Shown piece after piece: positions 15,766-25,000 of a stretch of 64,000 bases of DNA. The first letter of the stretch is position 1. Each line of letters starts with the position of its first letter. The notes under the pieces are model-generated. The model searched no databases, was not told the DNA's origin, and was given only the letters and a program-made list of their open reading frames with translations. The translations under genes were made by a program, and so were the position numbers. This DNA comes from CAMDPA01 sp964574325 (GTDB lineage: Bacteria; Pseudomonadota; Alphaproteobacteria; Rhizobiales; Hyphomicrobiaceae), in contig CAZNMY010000012.1 in NCBI GenBank assembly GCA_964574325.1, positions 1 to 64,000 on the forward strand, written 5' to 3'.

Positions 15766-17595
15766 TCACACCTCGGCCGACAGCGGCTCCGGCTGCTTCG
15801 GGGGAGCCGGCACGTTGCCCATCGCCGGACACGCTGGCACCGCGCCCTGCAGCATCCACATCTGCTTCACCGCACTCATGATCAGGTTGTAGCGCCGCGT
15901 GATGGCGACGCCGTCCCAATCCTCTTCCGCGCGCAACATCTCCGTCAGCACGAACGGGCTGGGCGTATCGTCGGCGAAGATCAGCTTCTTTTTCTCCGGA
16001 AAGCCCTTCTGGCTCCCCCGGCGGTTCTGCATCTCCGTGATCAGCACGAGATTTCCGATGCACTGCGCCAAGCGCTGCCGCGCCGGCTTCCGCGGAAACA
16101 GCTTCAGCCAGTATTCTTCCATGACCTCGCCGCCCTTCGGACAGACGTGCTCGACCGTGAACCGCTCGACGTCGCGACGATCACGCTCGACAAGGCTCCG
16201 GTAGCTCTCCAGCGGACGCCCCGAAATCACCTGATCTGCGCGGATCAGAACGAGCTTCGCCGTCGGCGCGTCGACCAGATGAAGACGCGTCGCCAGATTG
16301 CGCAGAACCGTCTTCTGATTGCCCGCGGTCATCGCAAACAGCGTCTCCGGCGGCGGCAACGCCACAGGAGCGATGAGCTGCTTCAGGATCGGCGCATAGT
16401 GATCGCTACGCGCCTTCCGCCCGCAGCCCAGCATCATCAGCGCATGCGCGAAGCGATCGAGATGACGCAGGAACTCGTCGAGCCTGGCCACGTCGCCGGC
16501 GAACCGCGTCAGCCCGACCATTGCCACCGGCACCCAATCGTCGTCACCATGCAGCTCGAGCCACCTCAATCCCATCAGCCAGCGCTGCGTCGAGGGCGCC
16601 GGCGCCACCGCGCCTTCACCGCCCCTGATCTGCAGGTAGCTCTCCGCCATCGGCGCGAACACCTCCGTGACGAAACGGCGTGGCCCGCCGCGGTTCTCGA
16701 CGGCCTTCTTCAGCCCCTCGATGATCCCGCGCCTCGGCCACCCGTCGATCGCCGCAAGGTGTGAAAAGAACGTCTTGCCCTTGGTCCGAGTGAGCTCGGC
16801 ATCCTGCCGATACTTCTCCATCTCGTCGATGATCGCCTCGTAGCGCCGCCGCTGATCGCGATCGAGCGGCCCCAGGATCTCGCCGCGGAAGATATCCTCT
16901 ACCGACAACCGCTTGCCGCGGTCGTTGATCGTCAGAAAGATCTGGTAGGCATAGTCGAAGTCGTTCGAGCTGACGACCAGCACGCGGGCGTTCGCACGCA
17001 GGAACGCCGTCAGCTCGCGCCGGGCCGCGACCGAGAACTCACGCTGCAACTTGGAGCGAAGTGCGCGGCGCACGTCCTCGATGTTCCGCCGCGCGATGCT
17101 GTCGCCGATGAGATCCACCGTCTGCCCACGCCGGGTGGCGCCATAGGTCTGGATCGAGGCAGCGAAATAATCCTCGTCGGCTATCCGTAGCCGCAGGTGA
17201 TGCCGCCCCGCTTCCCCTGCCGCACCTGCGCGCGACACCAGAGCATCGATCGTCGCTGCTTCCGCCTCGCTGGTCGCCAGATCACGTATGACCGAAAACA
17301 GGATGGCGAGCGTAATCAGCCGCTGCTGACCATCGACGACCTCCACCATCTCCACTGCGCCCGGCCTGTCGTCTGACGCCGGTGTCTCGACGAACAGCAT
17401 CGTGCCGAGAAAATACGGCGTTCGCGCCCCATCCCGCTCGACGTCCTCGATCACGGCCGCCAGATCGTCGACGAGCTGCACCGCTTCTTCGCGCGTCCAG
17501 GTATAGTCACGCTGATAAGCAGGGATCGTGAAGACGAACTTCCCCGAAAGCAGCTCCTCGATGGAAAGGTCCGTCGAGGTCAGACGTTGGCGCAT
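15766..17595 (-). CDS. DUF262 and DUF1524 (GmrSD-like) protein
   Basis: 609 residues. The N-terminal DUF262 (ParB/GmrS-like) domain shows FTIPAYQRDYTWTREEAVQLVDDL and the catalytic-type VEVVDGQQRLITL. The C-terminal DUF1524 His-Me finger region shows FTVEHVCPKGG, IGNLVLITEMQNRRGSQ and FPEKKKL. In GmrSD these parts form a type IV restriction enzyme that cuts glucosylated hydroxymethylcytosine DNA using NTP. It is transcribed behind a second DUF262 protein 253 bases upstream. Role in phage defence is inferred from family. Confidence 0.88.
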   Translation of the reverse strand: MRQRLTSTDLSIEELLSGKFVFTIPAYQRDYTWTREEAVQLVDDLAAVIEDVERDGARTPYFLGTMLFVETPASDDRPGAVEMVEVVDGQQRLITLAILFSVIRDLATSEAEAATIDALVSRAGAAGEAGRHHLRLRIADEDYFAASIQTYGATRRGQTVDLIGDSIARRNIEDVRRALRSKLQREFSVAARRELTAFLRANARVLVVSSNDFDYAYQIFLTINDRGKRLSVEDIFRGEILGPLDRDQRRRYEAIIDEMEKYRQDAELTRTKGKTFFSHLAAIDGWPRRGIIEGLKKAVENRGGPRRFVTEVFAPMAESYLQIRGGEGAVAPAPSTQRWLMGLRWLELHGDDDWVPVAMVGLTRFAGDVARLDEFLRHLDRFAHALMMLGCGRKARSDHYAPILKQLIAPVALPPPETLFAMTAGNQKTVLRNLATRLHLVDAPTAKLVLIRADQVISGRPLESYRSLVERDRRDVERFTVEHVCPKGGEVMEEYWLKLFPRKPARQRLAQCIGNLVLITEMQNRRGSQKGFPEKKKLIFADDTPSPFVLTEMLRAEEDWDGVAITRRYNLIMSAVKQMWMLQGAVPACPAMGNVPAPPKQPEPLSAEV

Positions 17596-17731
17596 GGAAA
17601 AGCAACCTCGATCCTCGATCGTCCGGCCCGCGGAGATCGAATGCTACTGATGGCCCGTTTGGGACGTCTCGCGAGTGACGACCGTGCAAGCGACGACCAG
17701 ATGGCGTGCCCGACATCCGGGCAAGCCCCGC

Positions 17732-17801
17732 AACCGTCTCAGCCGAACCGTCTCGGCGGAAACGTCTCGGCGGAAACGTCTCGGCGGAAACGTCTCGGCC
17801 G
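17732..17801. repeat. Five tandem 14-bp repeats
   Basis: Five head-to-tail units of 14 bases, consensus AAMCGTCTCGGCSG, at 17732, 17746, 17760, 17774 and 17788; the third and fourth are identical. They lie in the spacer of 253 bases between the two DUF262 genes, about 135 bases upstream of the start of the downstream gene. They could be a protein-binding array or a slippage-prone tandem repeat. Too short and unspaced for CRISPR. Confidence 0.85.
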
Positions 17802-17848
17802 AACCATTTGGACAAATCGATCCGCCCAGACGACCTGATTGAGCACTA

Positions 17849-19558
17849 TCACGCCTTCAGATGCCAAGGCTCCAGCAGAATTGCAATCAGGTCCTCCCCG
17901 CGCCGCATGATCGTATCGCGCGTCCACTCCTTCTCGTGGCCTGCACGAGCCGACAGCACGAAACGGCCCCCGGCATTCGCCAGCAGCAGGCTCTTGATGA
18001 TGAAATCGGAGTTGCCGGCGATGTTGTTCTCTTCGAGCGAGAGGAACGCCAGGTTTCCGATCCTGTTGCAGAACTGAGCGACATCCTCGCCGGGGAAGTC
18101 GCGGCGCCATTGCATGCTGCCGTCGGGCTTGCGCGGCAACACGTGCTCGACGGTCACACGATCGCCGTCGACCGGCCCCGGGTCCAGCTCGGGATCGATG
18201 TGGACGCTGATCCGGCGCAAGACCAGCGAATGAAATCGCTTGGCGTAGAACGTGCGGCTGCGCAAGTTCTCGAGCGCGACCGCAAGCAGCCGCTTCTCGA
18301 TCTGCATCGGCACCATCTGGTCGACAGCACCCTTCGCGTCGATCGCCTCCAGCACCTTGATGTAGCGCGTCTCCTGATCCGTCGGATCGACGCTCGCGAT
18401 CTTCATGACGTAGGTCAGCCGGTCGAGCCGAGCGAAGAACAGCGGTGTTTCCGCATGATCGGCACCCATCACATCGAGCCAGTGCAGCGCTGCCGGCACC
18501 CACATGTGATGATCGATCCAGTACAGCATGTCGAGCGAGCGCTTGATCTGCTCGCGCGCTTCCCCGCTGCCGACTTCGCGGCGGTTGAGCTGCACCATCG
18601 CAGCCGCCCGCGGCAGAAGCTCGTTGCGCAGGAACGGCAACCCCGATCGTTGCAGTTGGAACCGCTGGATGAGCTCGCTCTCGACCGCGCGGGACGAGCG
18701 CTTCCGCATCTTGAGCAGTCGGATATGACCGAGCAGATCGCTGACGTCGTCTGCAGGAAGCTGCGTCTGGACACCCTCGAACAGCCCCGCCGCCTCTTCC
18801 TGCTCGTGGCTCGGGATCGTGGTCAGCAGCGTCACCTTGGCAAGCTCGCTCGAATGCGGGCTGAGGCCGGTCTCTTCCTCGCGGCGAAGCAGGTCGCGCG
18901 CCTCCTCCTCGTCCTCGACCTCATCGAGAATGAGCACGCATTTCTCGACCAGAAACAGCGCGAGTGCATCCATCTGGTCGGCGCCGGCCACGGCGTCCCG
19001 CAGCTTGTTCCGCATGTGGTCGCGATTGGCGAGAATGTTCCGCTCGCTGGGCGAGTAGTCCATGAGATCGCCCTCCGGCTCTACCAGAGAGCCGCCGCGG
19101 TCCTGCACGAATGTCCGAAAGAAGACCGCAATTCCAGGTTGCGGCAGCAGGCGCACTTCCCCACCGTCGCTTTCAATCAGGCGGTGGAGGCGGTCGGCGA
19201 CCGGCCCCTCCTCGATCAGATCGCGCAGCAGCGCGAACAGCATCGTGAGCGAGATCGACCGCTGATACCCGTCGATGATGCTGGCTTCCGCCGCGCCCCG
19301 AGGCCGCGCCAGCGTCATGTGACCGAGCGAATACCGCTGACGCGGCCCGGAAACCGCCTCGATCAGGTCGTGCACGAGCCGCCCGACATGCATTTCGCCC
19401 CACGCATAGGCCCGCTGGAACCACGGCAGTTGGAGCTGGCAGCCCATCGAGTAGACTTTCTCGATGGGAAGCACCCTCGAGGTAATGAACATTTCCAAAG
19501 GCGCCCCCCGGCCGAAAACCTCTTCCGTGTGCGATTGTTCTTTTTGAAGTGCTTGCAT
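17849..19558 (-). CDS. Second DUF262 and DUF1524 protein, with variant DGYQR motif
   Basis: 569 residues. DUF262 is recognisable from LQLPWFQRAYAWGEMHVGRLVHDL and SIIDGYQRSISLTML; the conserved DGQQR is here DGYQR, and the following Thr-Thr is Ile-Ser. The DUF1524 region has VTVEHVLPRKPDGSMQW and NRIGNLAFLSLEENNIAGN, with HV.P and the second Asn retained. It is not a close duplicate of the downstream 609-residue protein. The two may form a heteromer in which one DUF262 domain is altered. The first ATG (19558) has a weak ribosome-binding site; MFITSRVLP (19492) is an alternative start. Confidence 0.83.
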   Translation of the reverse strand: MQALQKEQSHTEEVFGRGAPLEMFITSRVLPIEKVYSMGCQLQLPWFQRAYAWGEMHVGRLVHDLIEAVSGPRQRYSLGHMTLARPRGAAEASIIDGYQRSISLTMLFALLRDLIEEGPVADRLHRLIESDGGEVRLLPQPGIAVFFRTFVQDRGGSLVEPEGDLMDYSPSERNILANRDHMRNKLRDAVAGADQMDALALFLVEKCVLILDEVEDEEEARDLLRREEETGLSPHSSELAKVTLLTTIPSHEQEEAAGLFEGVQTQLPADDVSDLLGHIRLLKMRKRSSRAVESELIQRFQLQRSGLPFLRNELLPRAAAMVQLNRREVGSGEAREQIKRSLDMLYWIDHHMWVPAALHWLDVMGADHAETPLFFARLDRLTYVMKIASVDPTDQETRYIKVLEAIDAKGAVDQMVPMQIEKRLLAVALENLRSRTFYAKRFHSLVLRRISVHIDPELDPGPVDGDRVTVEHVLPRKPDGSMQWRRDFPGEDVAQFCNRIGNLAFLSLEENNIAGNSDFIIKSLLLANAGGRFVLSARAGHEKEWTRDTIMRRGEDLIAILLEPWHLKA

Positions 19559-19981
19559 ATTGCTTTCTATTTGCCGCTGACGATCGCCGATGAAAATCGG
19601 CGAACGTCTTCATCCGGTGAACACGCGATACCAATCCGGATCAGGACGTCGCGGACGTCTGCTTGATTGAAAGTAGCTCAACCCACTGATCCCAAGAGAC
19701 AATTGTCACTTGATAAAATCAAGGCTAACACGACGGAAGCCATGCGAGAATAGCTGTTGTTGAGACACCAAGGAACAGGACTTTCAGCGAATAACGACGA
19801 ATGATCTCACTGTTGCCAAATCATCCATTATGCTCATTGTAAGCATCTTCAGATGACCGCAGTTTCAACAATGTGAAATTGATTGCAATCGAGAAGTCTC
19901 CCGTCGCGAACCCGGTGTCCGCGACCACGTCCATGCCCGAATTACAGGCATCCTCTGCATCCCCGCCGGCAGATCCTCGCG
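19559..19981. other. A+T-rich intergenic region upstream of the DUF262 pair
   Basis: 423 bases between the DUF262 operon start and the end of msrA. The stretch 19670-19930 is conspicuously A+T-rich relative to the neighbourhood and should hold the DUF262 promoter. Open frames here have no credible start or family. Its composition suggests the right edge of an acquired segment. No repeat or tRNA was recognised. Confidence 0.5.
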
Positions 19982-20635
19982 TCAGCCCGCGACGCCCGTC
20001 CCGATCTGACAGGCAACGCCCGTGCCCCCGAGACCGCAATAGCCGCTCGGATTCTTGGCCAGGTACTGCTGATGGTAGTCCTCGGCGAAATAGAATTCCG
20101 GCGCGTCGAGGATCTCCGTCGTGATCGCCCCATACCCCTTGGCCGAGATCGCCTTGCCATATGCCGACTTCGAAGCCTCAGCTGCAACGCGCTGGCTGTC
20201 GGACGTGGCGTAGATCCCGGAGCGGTATTGCGTGCCGACGTCGTTTCCCTGCCGCATACCCTGCGTCGGGTTGTGACTTTCCCAGAACGTCTTCAGCAGC
20301 TTCTCGTAGCTGACGACCTTTGGATCGAAGACCACCAGCACCACTTCGTTGTGGCCCGTCATTCCCGAGCAGACCTCGTCGTAAGTCGGGTTCGGCGTCA
20401 GCCCCGCGGCATATCCGACGGCGGTGATGTGGATACCCTCACCGAGTTCCCAGAATTTTCGCTCCGCACCCCAGAAGCATCCAAGTCCGAACATCGCGGT
20501 CTCGAGCCCGGCAGGGTATGGTCCCTTCAGATCCCGCTTGTAGAGATAGTGCGACTTCGCCGTCGGTATCGCGCTCTCCCGCCCCTTCAGCGCGACGTCT
20601 TGCGTGGGCATGCCGAGGGACTTCTTGAAGAACAT
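19982..20635 (-). CDS. msrA: Peptide-methionine (S)-S-oxide reductase
   Basis: 217 residues, the long MsrA form with an N-terminal extension (ALKGRESAIPTAKSHYLYKRDLKG). The catalytic Cys53 is in GLGCFWGAE. YAAGLTPNPTYDEVCSGMTGHNEVV, DVGTQYRSGIY and FYFAEDYHQQYLAKNP are family motifs, with a C-terminal Cys (GYCGLGGTGVACQ) for resolving the disulphide. It repairs oxidised methionine, using thioredoxin. Single gene, on the same strand as pnp but separated by a terminator. Confidence 0.95.
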   Translation of the reverse strand: MFFKKSLGMPTQDVALKGRESAIPTAKSHYLYKRDLKGPYPAGLETAMFGLGCFWGAERKFWELGEGIHITAVGYAAGLTPNPTYDEVCSGMTGHNEVVLVVFDPKVVSYEKLLKTFWESHNPTQGMRQGNDVGTQYRSGIYATSDSQRVAAEASKSAYGKAISAKGYGAITTEILDAPEFYFAEDYHQQYLAKNPSGYCGLGGTGVACQIGTGVAG

Positions 20636-20761
20636 GGCTTCTCTCCCGGTATCGAGGTGACTGATGATGTCACCGATATGGAACCGCCGTCACCCATTGT
20701 CATCACGAGATCAGGCGATTGTGAAGCCGATCGGTTGGCCCGTGATACGGCAAAGCTACAG

Positions 20762-20795
20762 AAAAAGGGCCCGCACGGTCAGCGCAGGCCCTTCC
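20762..20795 (-). terminator. Factor-independent terminator downstream of pnp
   Basis: On the minus strand a G+C-rich stem (AAGGGCCTGC pairing with GCGGGCCCTT, one G-T mismatch position) is followed by TTTTTC. It lies about 20 bases after the pnp stop. Confidence 0.8.
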
Positions 20796-20817
20796 ATTTT
20801 CACGAAACGATGCCGGA

Positions 20818-23031
20818 TCAGCGATCCCGGCGGCGCGGACGGTCTCCGCCACCACCTTCGCGGCGCGGCGGCCGGTCGCGGCGCATACCCTCGTCTTCCG
20901 GCGGATCGCCTTCGGCTCGCGGGATTTCCTTCCCGGTCGCCTGATCGACGATCTTCATCGACAGGCGGACCTTGCCGCGATCATCGAAGCCGAGCAGCTT
21001 GACCCAGACTTCCTGGCCTTCCTTGACCACCTCGTTGGGATGGTTCGGGCGGATCGTGGACGACAGCTGCGACACGTGGACGAGACCGTCCTTGGCGCCG
21101 AAGAAGTTCACGAACGCGCCGAACTCCATCAGCTTGACGACCTTGCCCTTGTAGATCGTGCCGACCTCGGGCTCCGAGGTGATGGCGCGGATCATGGACA
21201 GCGCCTTCTCGATGGACTCCTTGTTGGCGGATGCGACCTGCACCGTGCCGTCGTCCTCGATGTCGACCTTGGCGCCGGACTGCGCGACGATATCGCGGAT
21301 GACCGAGCCACCCGAGCCGATCACTTCACGGATCTTGTCGACCGGGATTTTGATCGTCTCGATGCGCGGCGCGTATTCGCCGACCGACTCGCGGGCGCCG
21401 GTGAGCGCCTTGCTCATCTCGCCCAGGATGTGCAGCCGGCCGTCGTGCGCCTGGTTGAGCGCGACCCGCATGATCTCCTCGGTGATGCCGGTGATCTTGA
21501 TGTCCATCTGCAGCGACGTGACGCCCGCAGACGTACCGGCCACCTTGAAGTCCATGTCGCCGAGATGATCCTCGTCGCCGAGGATGTCGGACAGCACCGC
21601 GAAGTCGTTGCCTTCCTTGATGAGACCCATGGCGATACCCGCCACCGGCCGCTTCATCGGAACGCCCGCGTCCATCATGGCAAGCGAAGCGCCGCAGACC
21701 GACGCCATCGACGACGAGCCGTTGGACTCGGTGATCTCCGACACGACGCGGATGGAGTAAGGGAACTCTTCGGCGCTCGGCAGCAGCGGGTGCACCGCGC
21801 GCCACGCGAGCTTGCCGTGACCGATTTCGCGGCGGCCCGGCGAGCCCATGCGGCCGGTCTCACCGACGGAGTAGGGAGGGAAGTTGTAGTGCAGCAGGAA
21901 GCGCTCCTTGCGGGTGCCTTCCAACCCGTCGATGTACTGCTCGTCGTCGCCCGTGCCGAGCGTCGCGACGACCAGCGCCTGCGTCTCGCCGCGCGTGAAC
22001 AGCGCCGAGCCGTGGGTACGCGGCAGAATGCCGACTTCCGACAGGATCGGACGCACCGTCTTCAGATCGCGGCCGTCGATACGACGTCCGGTCTTCACGA
22101 CCGTGCCGCGCATCACGTCCATCTCGAGCTGCTTGAACGCACCGCCGAGCAATTGCTTGTCGGCCGCCGCCGTATCGCCCTCGGGGATCTGGACCGACGA
22201 CATCAGCTTGGCCTTGGCCGCGCCGACCATGTCGTTGCGCTTCTGCTTCTCCGCGATCGAGAACGCAGCCCGCAGGTCTTCCTCGATCAGCGCCTTGGCC
22301 TGAGCGTAGAACTTGTCCTTCTCAGGCGGCTTGAAATCGAACGGCTCCTTGGCCGCCGCATCCGCGAGCTTGCAGATCGCGTTGATCACCGGCTGGAAGT
22401 GCTTGTGGCCGAACATCACGGCCTCGAGCATCTGCATCTCTGGAAGCTCGTGTGCCTCGCTCTCCACCATCATCACGGCGTCTTGCGTACCGGCGACGAC
22501 GAGATCGAGCTTGGTCTTGGCCATCTCGTCGCAGAGCGGATTGAGCACCATCTGCCCGTCGATCATACCGACGCGCGCGGCACCGATCGGCCCCAGGAAC
22601 GGCACGCCCGAGATCGTGAGCGCCGCCGAGGCCGCGATCATGCCGACCATGTCGGGGTCGTTCTCGTTGTCGAACGAGATCACGGTGACGACCACCTGGA
22701 CCTCGTTGCGGAAGCCTTCCACGAACAGCGGCCGGATCGGCCGATCGATCAGGCGGGAGACGAGCGTCTCCTTCTCGGTGGGCCGGCCTTCACGCTTGAA
22801 GTAGCCGCCCGGGAACTTACCGGCGGCGTATGTCTTCTCCTGATAGTTCACGGTGAGTGGGAAGAAGTCCACGCCGGGCTTGGGATTGCGCGCGTAGACC
22901 ACGGTAGCGAGCACGCTGGTGTCGCCGTATTGAGCGAGCACGGAGCCGTCTGCCTGGCGGGCCATGTGCCCCGTCTCCAGCTTCAGCTTGCGGCCGCCCC
23001 ATTCGATTTCAACTCGATGGATGTCGAACAT
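20818..23031 (-). CDS. pnp: Polyribonucleotide nucleotidyltransferase (PNPase)
   Basis: 737 residues: two RNase PH-like domains, the first starting MFDIHRVEIEWGGRKL and the second with TRGETQALVVATLGT and SEITESNGSSSMASVCG, then KH (KIPVDKIREVIGSGGSVIRDI) and S1 (GTIYKGKVVKLMEFGAFVNF) domains, and a short Arg/Gly/Asp-rich tail. It degrades RNA 3' to 5' phosphorolytically in the degradosome. It follows rpsO in the classic order. The 5' leader right before the ATG is built of repeated ACGAGAC-like units (23032-23062), an A/G-rich stretch in which the ribosome-binding site is poorly defined. Confidence 0.97.
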   Translation of the reverse strand: MFDIHRVEIEWGGRKLKLETGHMARQADGSVLAQYGDTSVLATVVYARNPKPGVDFFPLTVNYQEKTYAAGKFPGGYFKREGRPTEKETLVSRLIDRPIRPLFVEGFRNEVQVVVTVISFDNENDPDMVGMIAASAALTISGVPFLGPIGAARVGMIDGQMVLNPLCDEMAKTKLDLVVAGTQDAVMMVESEAHELPEMQMLEAVMFGHKHFQPVINAICKLADAAAKEPFDFKPPEKDKFYAQAKALIEEDLRAAFSIAEKQKRNDMVGAAKAKLMSSVQIPEGDTAAADKQLLGGAFKQLEMDVMRGTVVKTGRRIDGRDLKTVRPILSEVGILPRTHGSALFTRGETQALVVATLGTGDDEQYIDGLEGTRKERFLLHYNFPPYSVGETGRMGSPGRREIGHGKLAWRAVHPLLPSAEEFPYSIRVVSEITESNGSSSMASVCGASLAMMDAGVPMKRPVAGIAMGLIKEGNDFAVLSDILGDEDHLGDMDFKVAGTSAGVTSLQMDIKITGITEEIMRVALNQAHDGRLHILGEMSKALTGARESVGEYAPRIETIKIPVDKIREVIGSGGSVIRDIVAQSGAKVDIEDDGTVQVASANKESIEKALSMIRAITSEPEVGTIYKGKVVKLMEFGAFVNFFGAKDGLVHVSQLSSTIRPNHPNEVVKEGQEVWVKLLGFDDRGKVRLSMKIVDQATGKEIPRAEGDPPEDEGMRRDRPPRREGGGGDRPRRRDR

Positions 23032-23224
23032 GTCTCGTCTTTCGTCTCGTGTCTCGTCTTGTGCTTGTCGCTTTTGTGCGCGTGCTCTCTAGCACGATTT
23101 CACCCCGGCTTGGCCAGTCATTGTTTCGTCGCGGAGAGAACTCTGCATCGACCCTCGAAATGCGAACGGCGCGCCTGCGAGTAAAACAGGAGCGCCGCTC
23201 GGAAATTCGGTCTTGCGCGATCGA

Positions 23225-23494
23225 TCAGCGGCGGATGCCGTGCTTCTCGATGATCGCCTGATAGCGCTTCGGATCCTTGCTCTTGACGTAGTCGAGCAGG
23301 CTGCGGCGCTGGCTGACCATCTTGAGCAGGCCACGACGCGAATGGTTGTCTTTCTTGTGCATCTTGAAATGGTCGGTCAGACCATTGATCCGCTCGGTCA
23401 GGATGGCGACCTGCACCTCCGGCGAGCCGGTATCGTTGGCCTTGGTGGCATTCTCTTTGATCAGGCGCGCTTTGCGCTCGGGCTCCAGCGACAT
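23225..23494 (-). CDS. rpsO: 30S ribosomal protein S15
   Basis: 89 residues, exactly the S15 length. It begins MSLEPERKARLIKENATKAND and contains GSPEVQVAILTERINGLTDHFK and HSRRGLLKMVSQRRSLLDYVK. It binds 16S rRNA in the central domain of the small subunit. The ATG at 23494 has AAGGAA a few bases upstream; an open frame extends further upstream to 23782 but that part is unrelated. Promoter should lie within 23495-23778. pnp follows 193 bases downstream on the same strand. Confidence 0.97.
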   Translation of the reverse strand: MSLEPERKARLIKENATKANDTGSPEVQVAILTERINGLTDHFKMHKKDNHSRRGLLKMVSQRRSLLDYVKSKDPKRYQAIIEKHGIRR

Positions 23495-23778
23495 CGATAT
23501 TCCTTTCTGGTTCAGATTGTTGGGGGCGTGTTGACCCCGTTTCGGCCACGGCCGGGATGTCGTCCAGCCGGGTCGCATGAAGGCACCCGCTTGCCCTTCC
23601 GAGAGCAGGGGCCGGCCGCCCTTATACACGAACGCCCGAGCTTGGCCAGCACGACGTGGCGAAGCCTTGCCCCCGCCCGGGTACCCGGCCCGATCCCACT
23701 TCGAGTTGTGTCCGGAAGGATAAGGGGCACTCTGTCTCGGCCGAGCGAACTCGAGGCTCGACACAAGCCGGCGAACAC

Positions 23779-24102
23779 TCAACTCGACTTGTCGCGCCCC
23801 TCTACGATCATCCGCCGCGATATGCGCCTGCGGCCATCGAGCATGCGCAACACGATGACTTCTTTGGCCTTCGGGCCGCCATCGTAGAAGATCAGGTACG
23901 GCTCGACGATGAGCATGCGAATGTTGCGGCCGTACTTAGACCTCGGTGCACCCAACCCAGGATTGTCGACTAGCTGATTCGTGCTCCGCTCGAATTCGAG
24001 CGCATAATCGAGGGCAACCTGAGCGCCTGCGACCCGCTCAAGATACTGCACGATGCCATCGAGATCACGTCTGATCTGCTCGGAAAATAGTACCAGTGCC
24101 AC
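23779..24102 (-). CDS. RelE/ParE-family toxin
   Basis: 107 residues. It starts MALVLFSEQIRRDLDGIVQYLERVAG, the usual ParE beginning (strand, then two helices), followed by FERSTNQLVDNPGLGAPR and LIVEPYLIFYDGGPKAKEVIVLRMLDGRR. ParE-type toxins poison gyrase; RelE types cut mRNA; which applies here is unclear. The start is GTG immediately after the TAG of the antitoxin, with no gap, so translation is coupled. Confidence 0.85.
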   Translation of the reverse strand: MALVLFSEQIRRDLDGIVQYLERVAGAQVALDYALEFERSTNQLVDNPGLGAPRSKYGRNIRMLIVEPYLIFYDGGPKAKEVIVLRMLDGRRRISRRMIVEGRDKSS

Positions 24103-24372
24103 CTACTTGCGCAGCCTGGAAACGATGCCGGCAACGTGCGCCTTGAACTCCTGATGAGAGATCACCTCTCCACGCGCCACTCCGGCTCGCGCCTCGTCGA
24201 GCAGGGGCTTCACCCAATCTAGATCATCGAGGTCGATCTCGCCGGCGATCCCCTCGTCGGCCATGCGCTGATCGATGATCGCCTGCGCCGCCTCGTCCAC
24301 ACTGGCGAAGCGCCCGGCGGCCACCTCGGCCTCGAGCCAGCGGATCTGCGTGGGAGTGAGTGTGATGGTCAT
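24103..24372 (-). CDS. ParD-like antitoxin
   Basis: 89 residues from MTITLTPTQIRWLEAEVAAGRFASVDEAAQAIIDQRM, the ribbon-helix-helix opening typical of ParD/CopG antitoxins, followed by an acidic linker (EIDLDDLDWVKPLLDEARAGVARGE) that would wrap the toxin. The ATG at 24372 is preferred over a longer frame to 24408. Directly precedes the ParE-like toxin gene, forming a standard type II module. Confidence 0.85.
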   Translation of the reverse strand: MTITLTPTQIRWLEAEVAAGRFASVDEAAQAIIDQRMADEGIAGEIDLDDLDWVKPLLDEARAGVARGEVISHQEFKAHVAGIVSRLRK

Positions 24373-24530
24373 AATCGAATTATAGCTCGGCAAGACCGAT
24401 CCGCTCAACAGTCGTTCGTCGCCAGTCGGCTAGGGCAAGGCCACTGGTCGCACACCACCAATTCACGGCACGACAAAAAATTCTGGGTCGTGAGTCCTTC
24501 GACCCAGCCTCCTTCTCATCCATGGATGGC

Positions 24531-24959
24531 TTACTTCTGGACGCAAGCGCTGTAATTCTGCGCGTTTTTCCCTCGGATGTAGAGCGACCGCACAGTGCCT
24601 CCCTTGTCCTCGAACAGGGCCGCAAAGTCGAACTCCCCAACACCATCGTTCGGCGAGAAGCTCCCCGACTGGTACCAACGGCGAACGTGCTCTTCGATCT
24701 TGGATGGCCCGAACCTCTTTTCGTACTCCGTGACAGGGTTCATGTAGCCACCGAAAAGGCAGAGGATCATCCAGTTCCCACCATTGAACGAGGCAAACTG
24801 CTCAGAGTTCAGTTGCGCTCGCCCAGACCGATCCGGTAGCTCGAACCGCTTGATGAATTGCCAGTTGGGATCCGACGGCTTCTCTACACCGCCCCAATAC
24901 GCGACCTGCAAAGCAAATATGAGCCCAACGGAGACCGCCAAACCTCCCAACCACCTCAT
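24531..24959 (-). CDS. Hypothetical membrane-anchored or secreted protein
   Basis: 142 residues. The N-terminal MRWLGGLAVSVGLIFALQVAYWGG is a signal peptide or single membrane anchor. The rest is soluble, with WQFIKRFELPDRSG, a Gly-Asn-Trp turn and a single Cys near the end (YSACVQK). No family is recognised. It stands alone next to a palindromic repeat that separates it from pepF, and its codon use is like the chromosome. Confidence 0.6.
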   Translation of the reverse strand: MRWLGGLAVSVGLIFALQVAYWGGVEKPSDPNWQFIKRFELPDRSGRAQLNSEQFASFNGGNWMILCLFGGYMNPVTEYEKRFGPSKIEEHVRRWYQSGSFSPNDGVGEFDFAALFEDKGGTVRSLYIRGKNAQNYSACVQK

Positions 24960-25000
24960 AGGCGATCCTATCTGCTACGCCCCAATCGCGGGTCCAGCCC

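Noticed and set aside
17732..17801. CRISPR array
   Set aside because: Units are contiguous 14-base repeats without spacers, and no cas genes are near.
19821..20039. Small minus-strand frame after msrA
   Set aside because: Overlaps the msrA 3' end in another frame and has no credible start.
21040..23184. Long open frame antisense to pnp
   Set aside because: Arg/His/Asp/Leu-biased shadow; pnp is certain.
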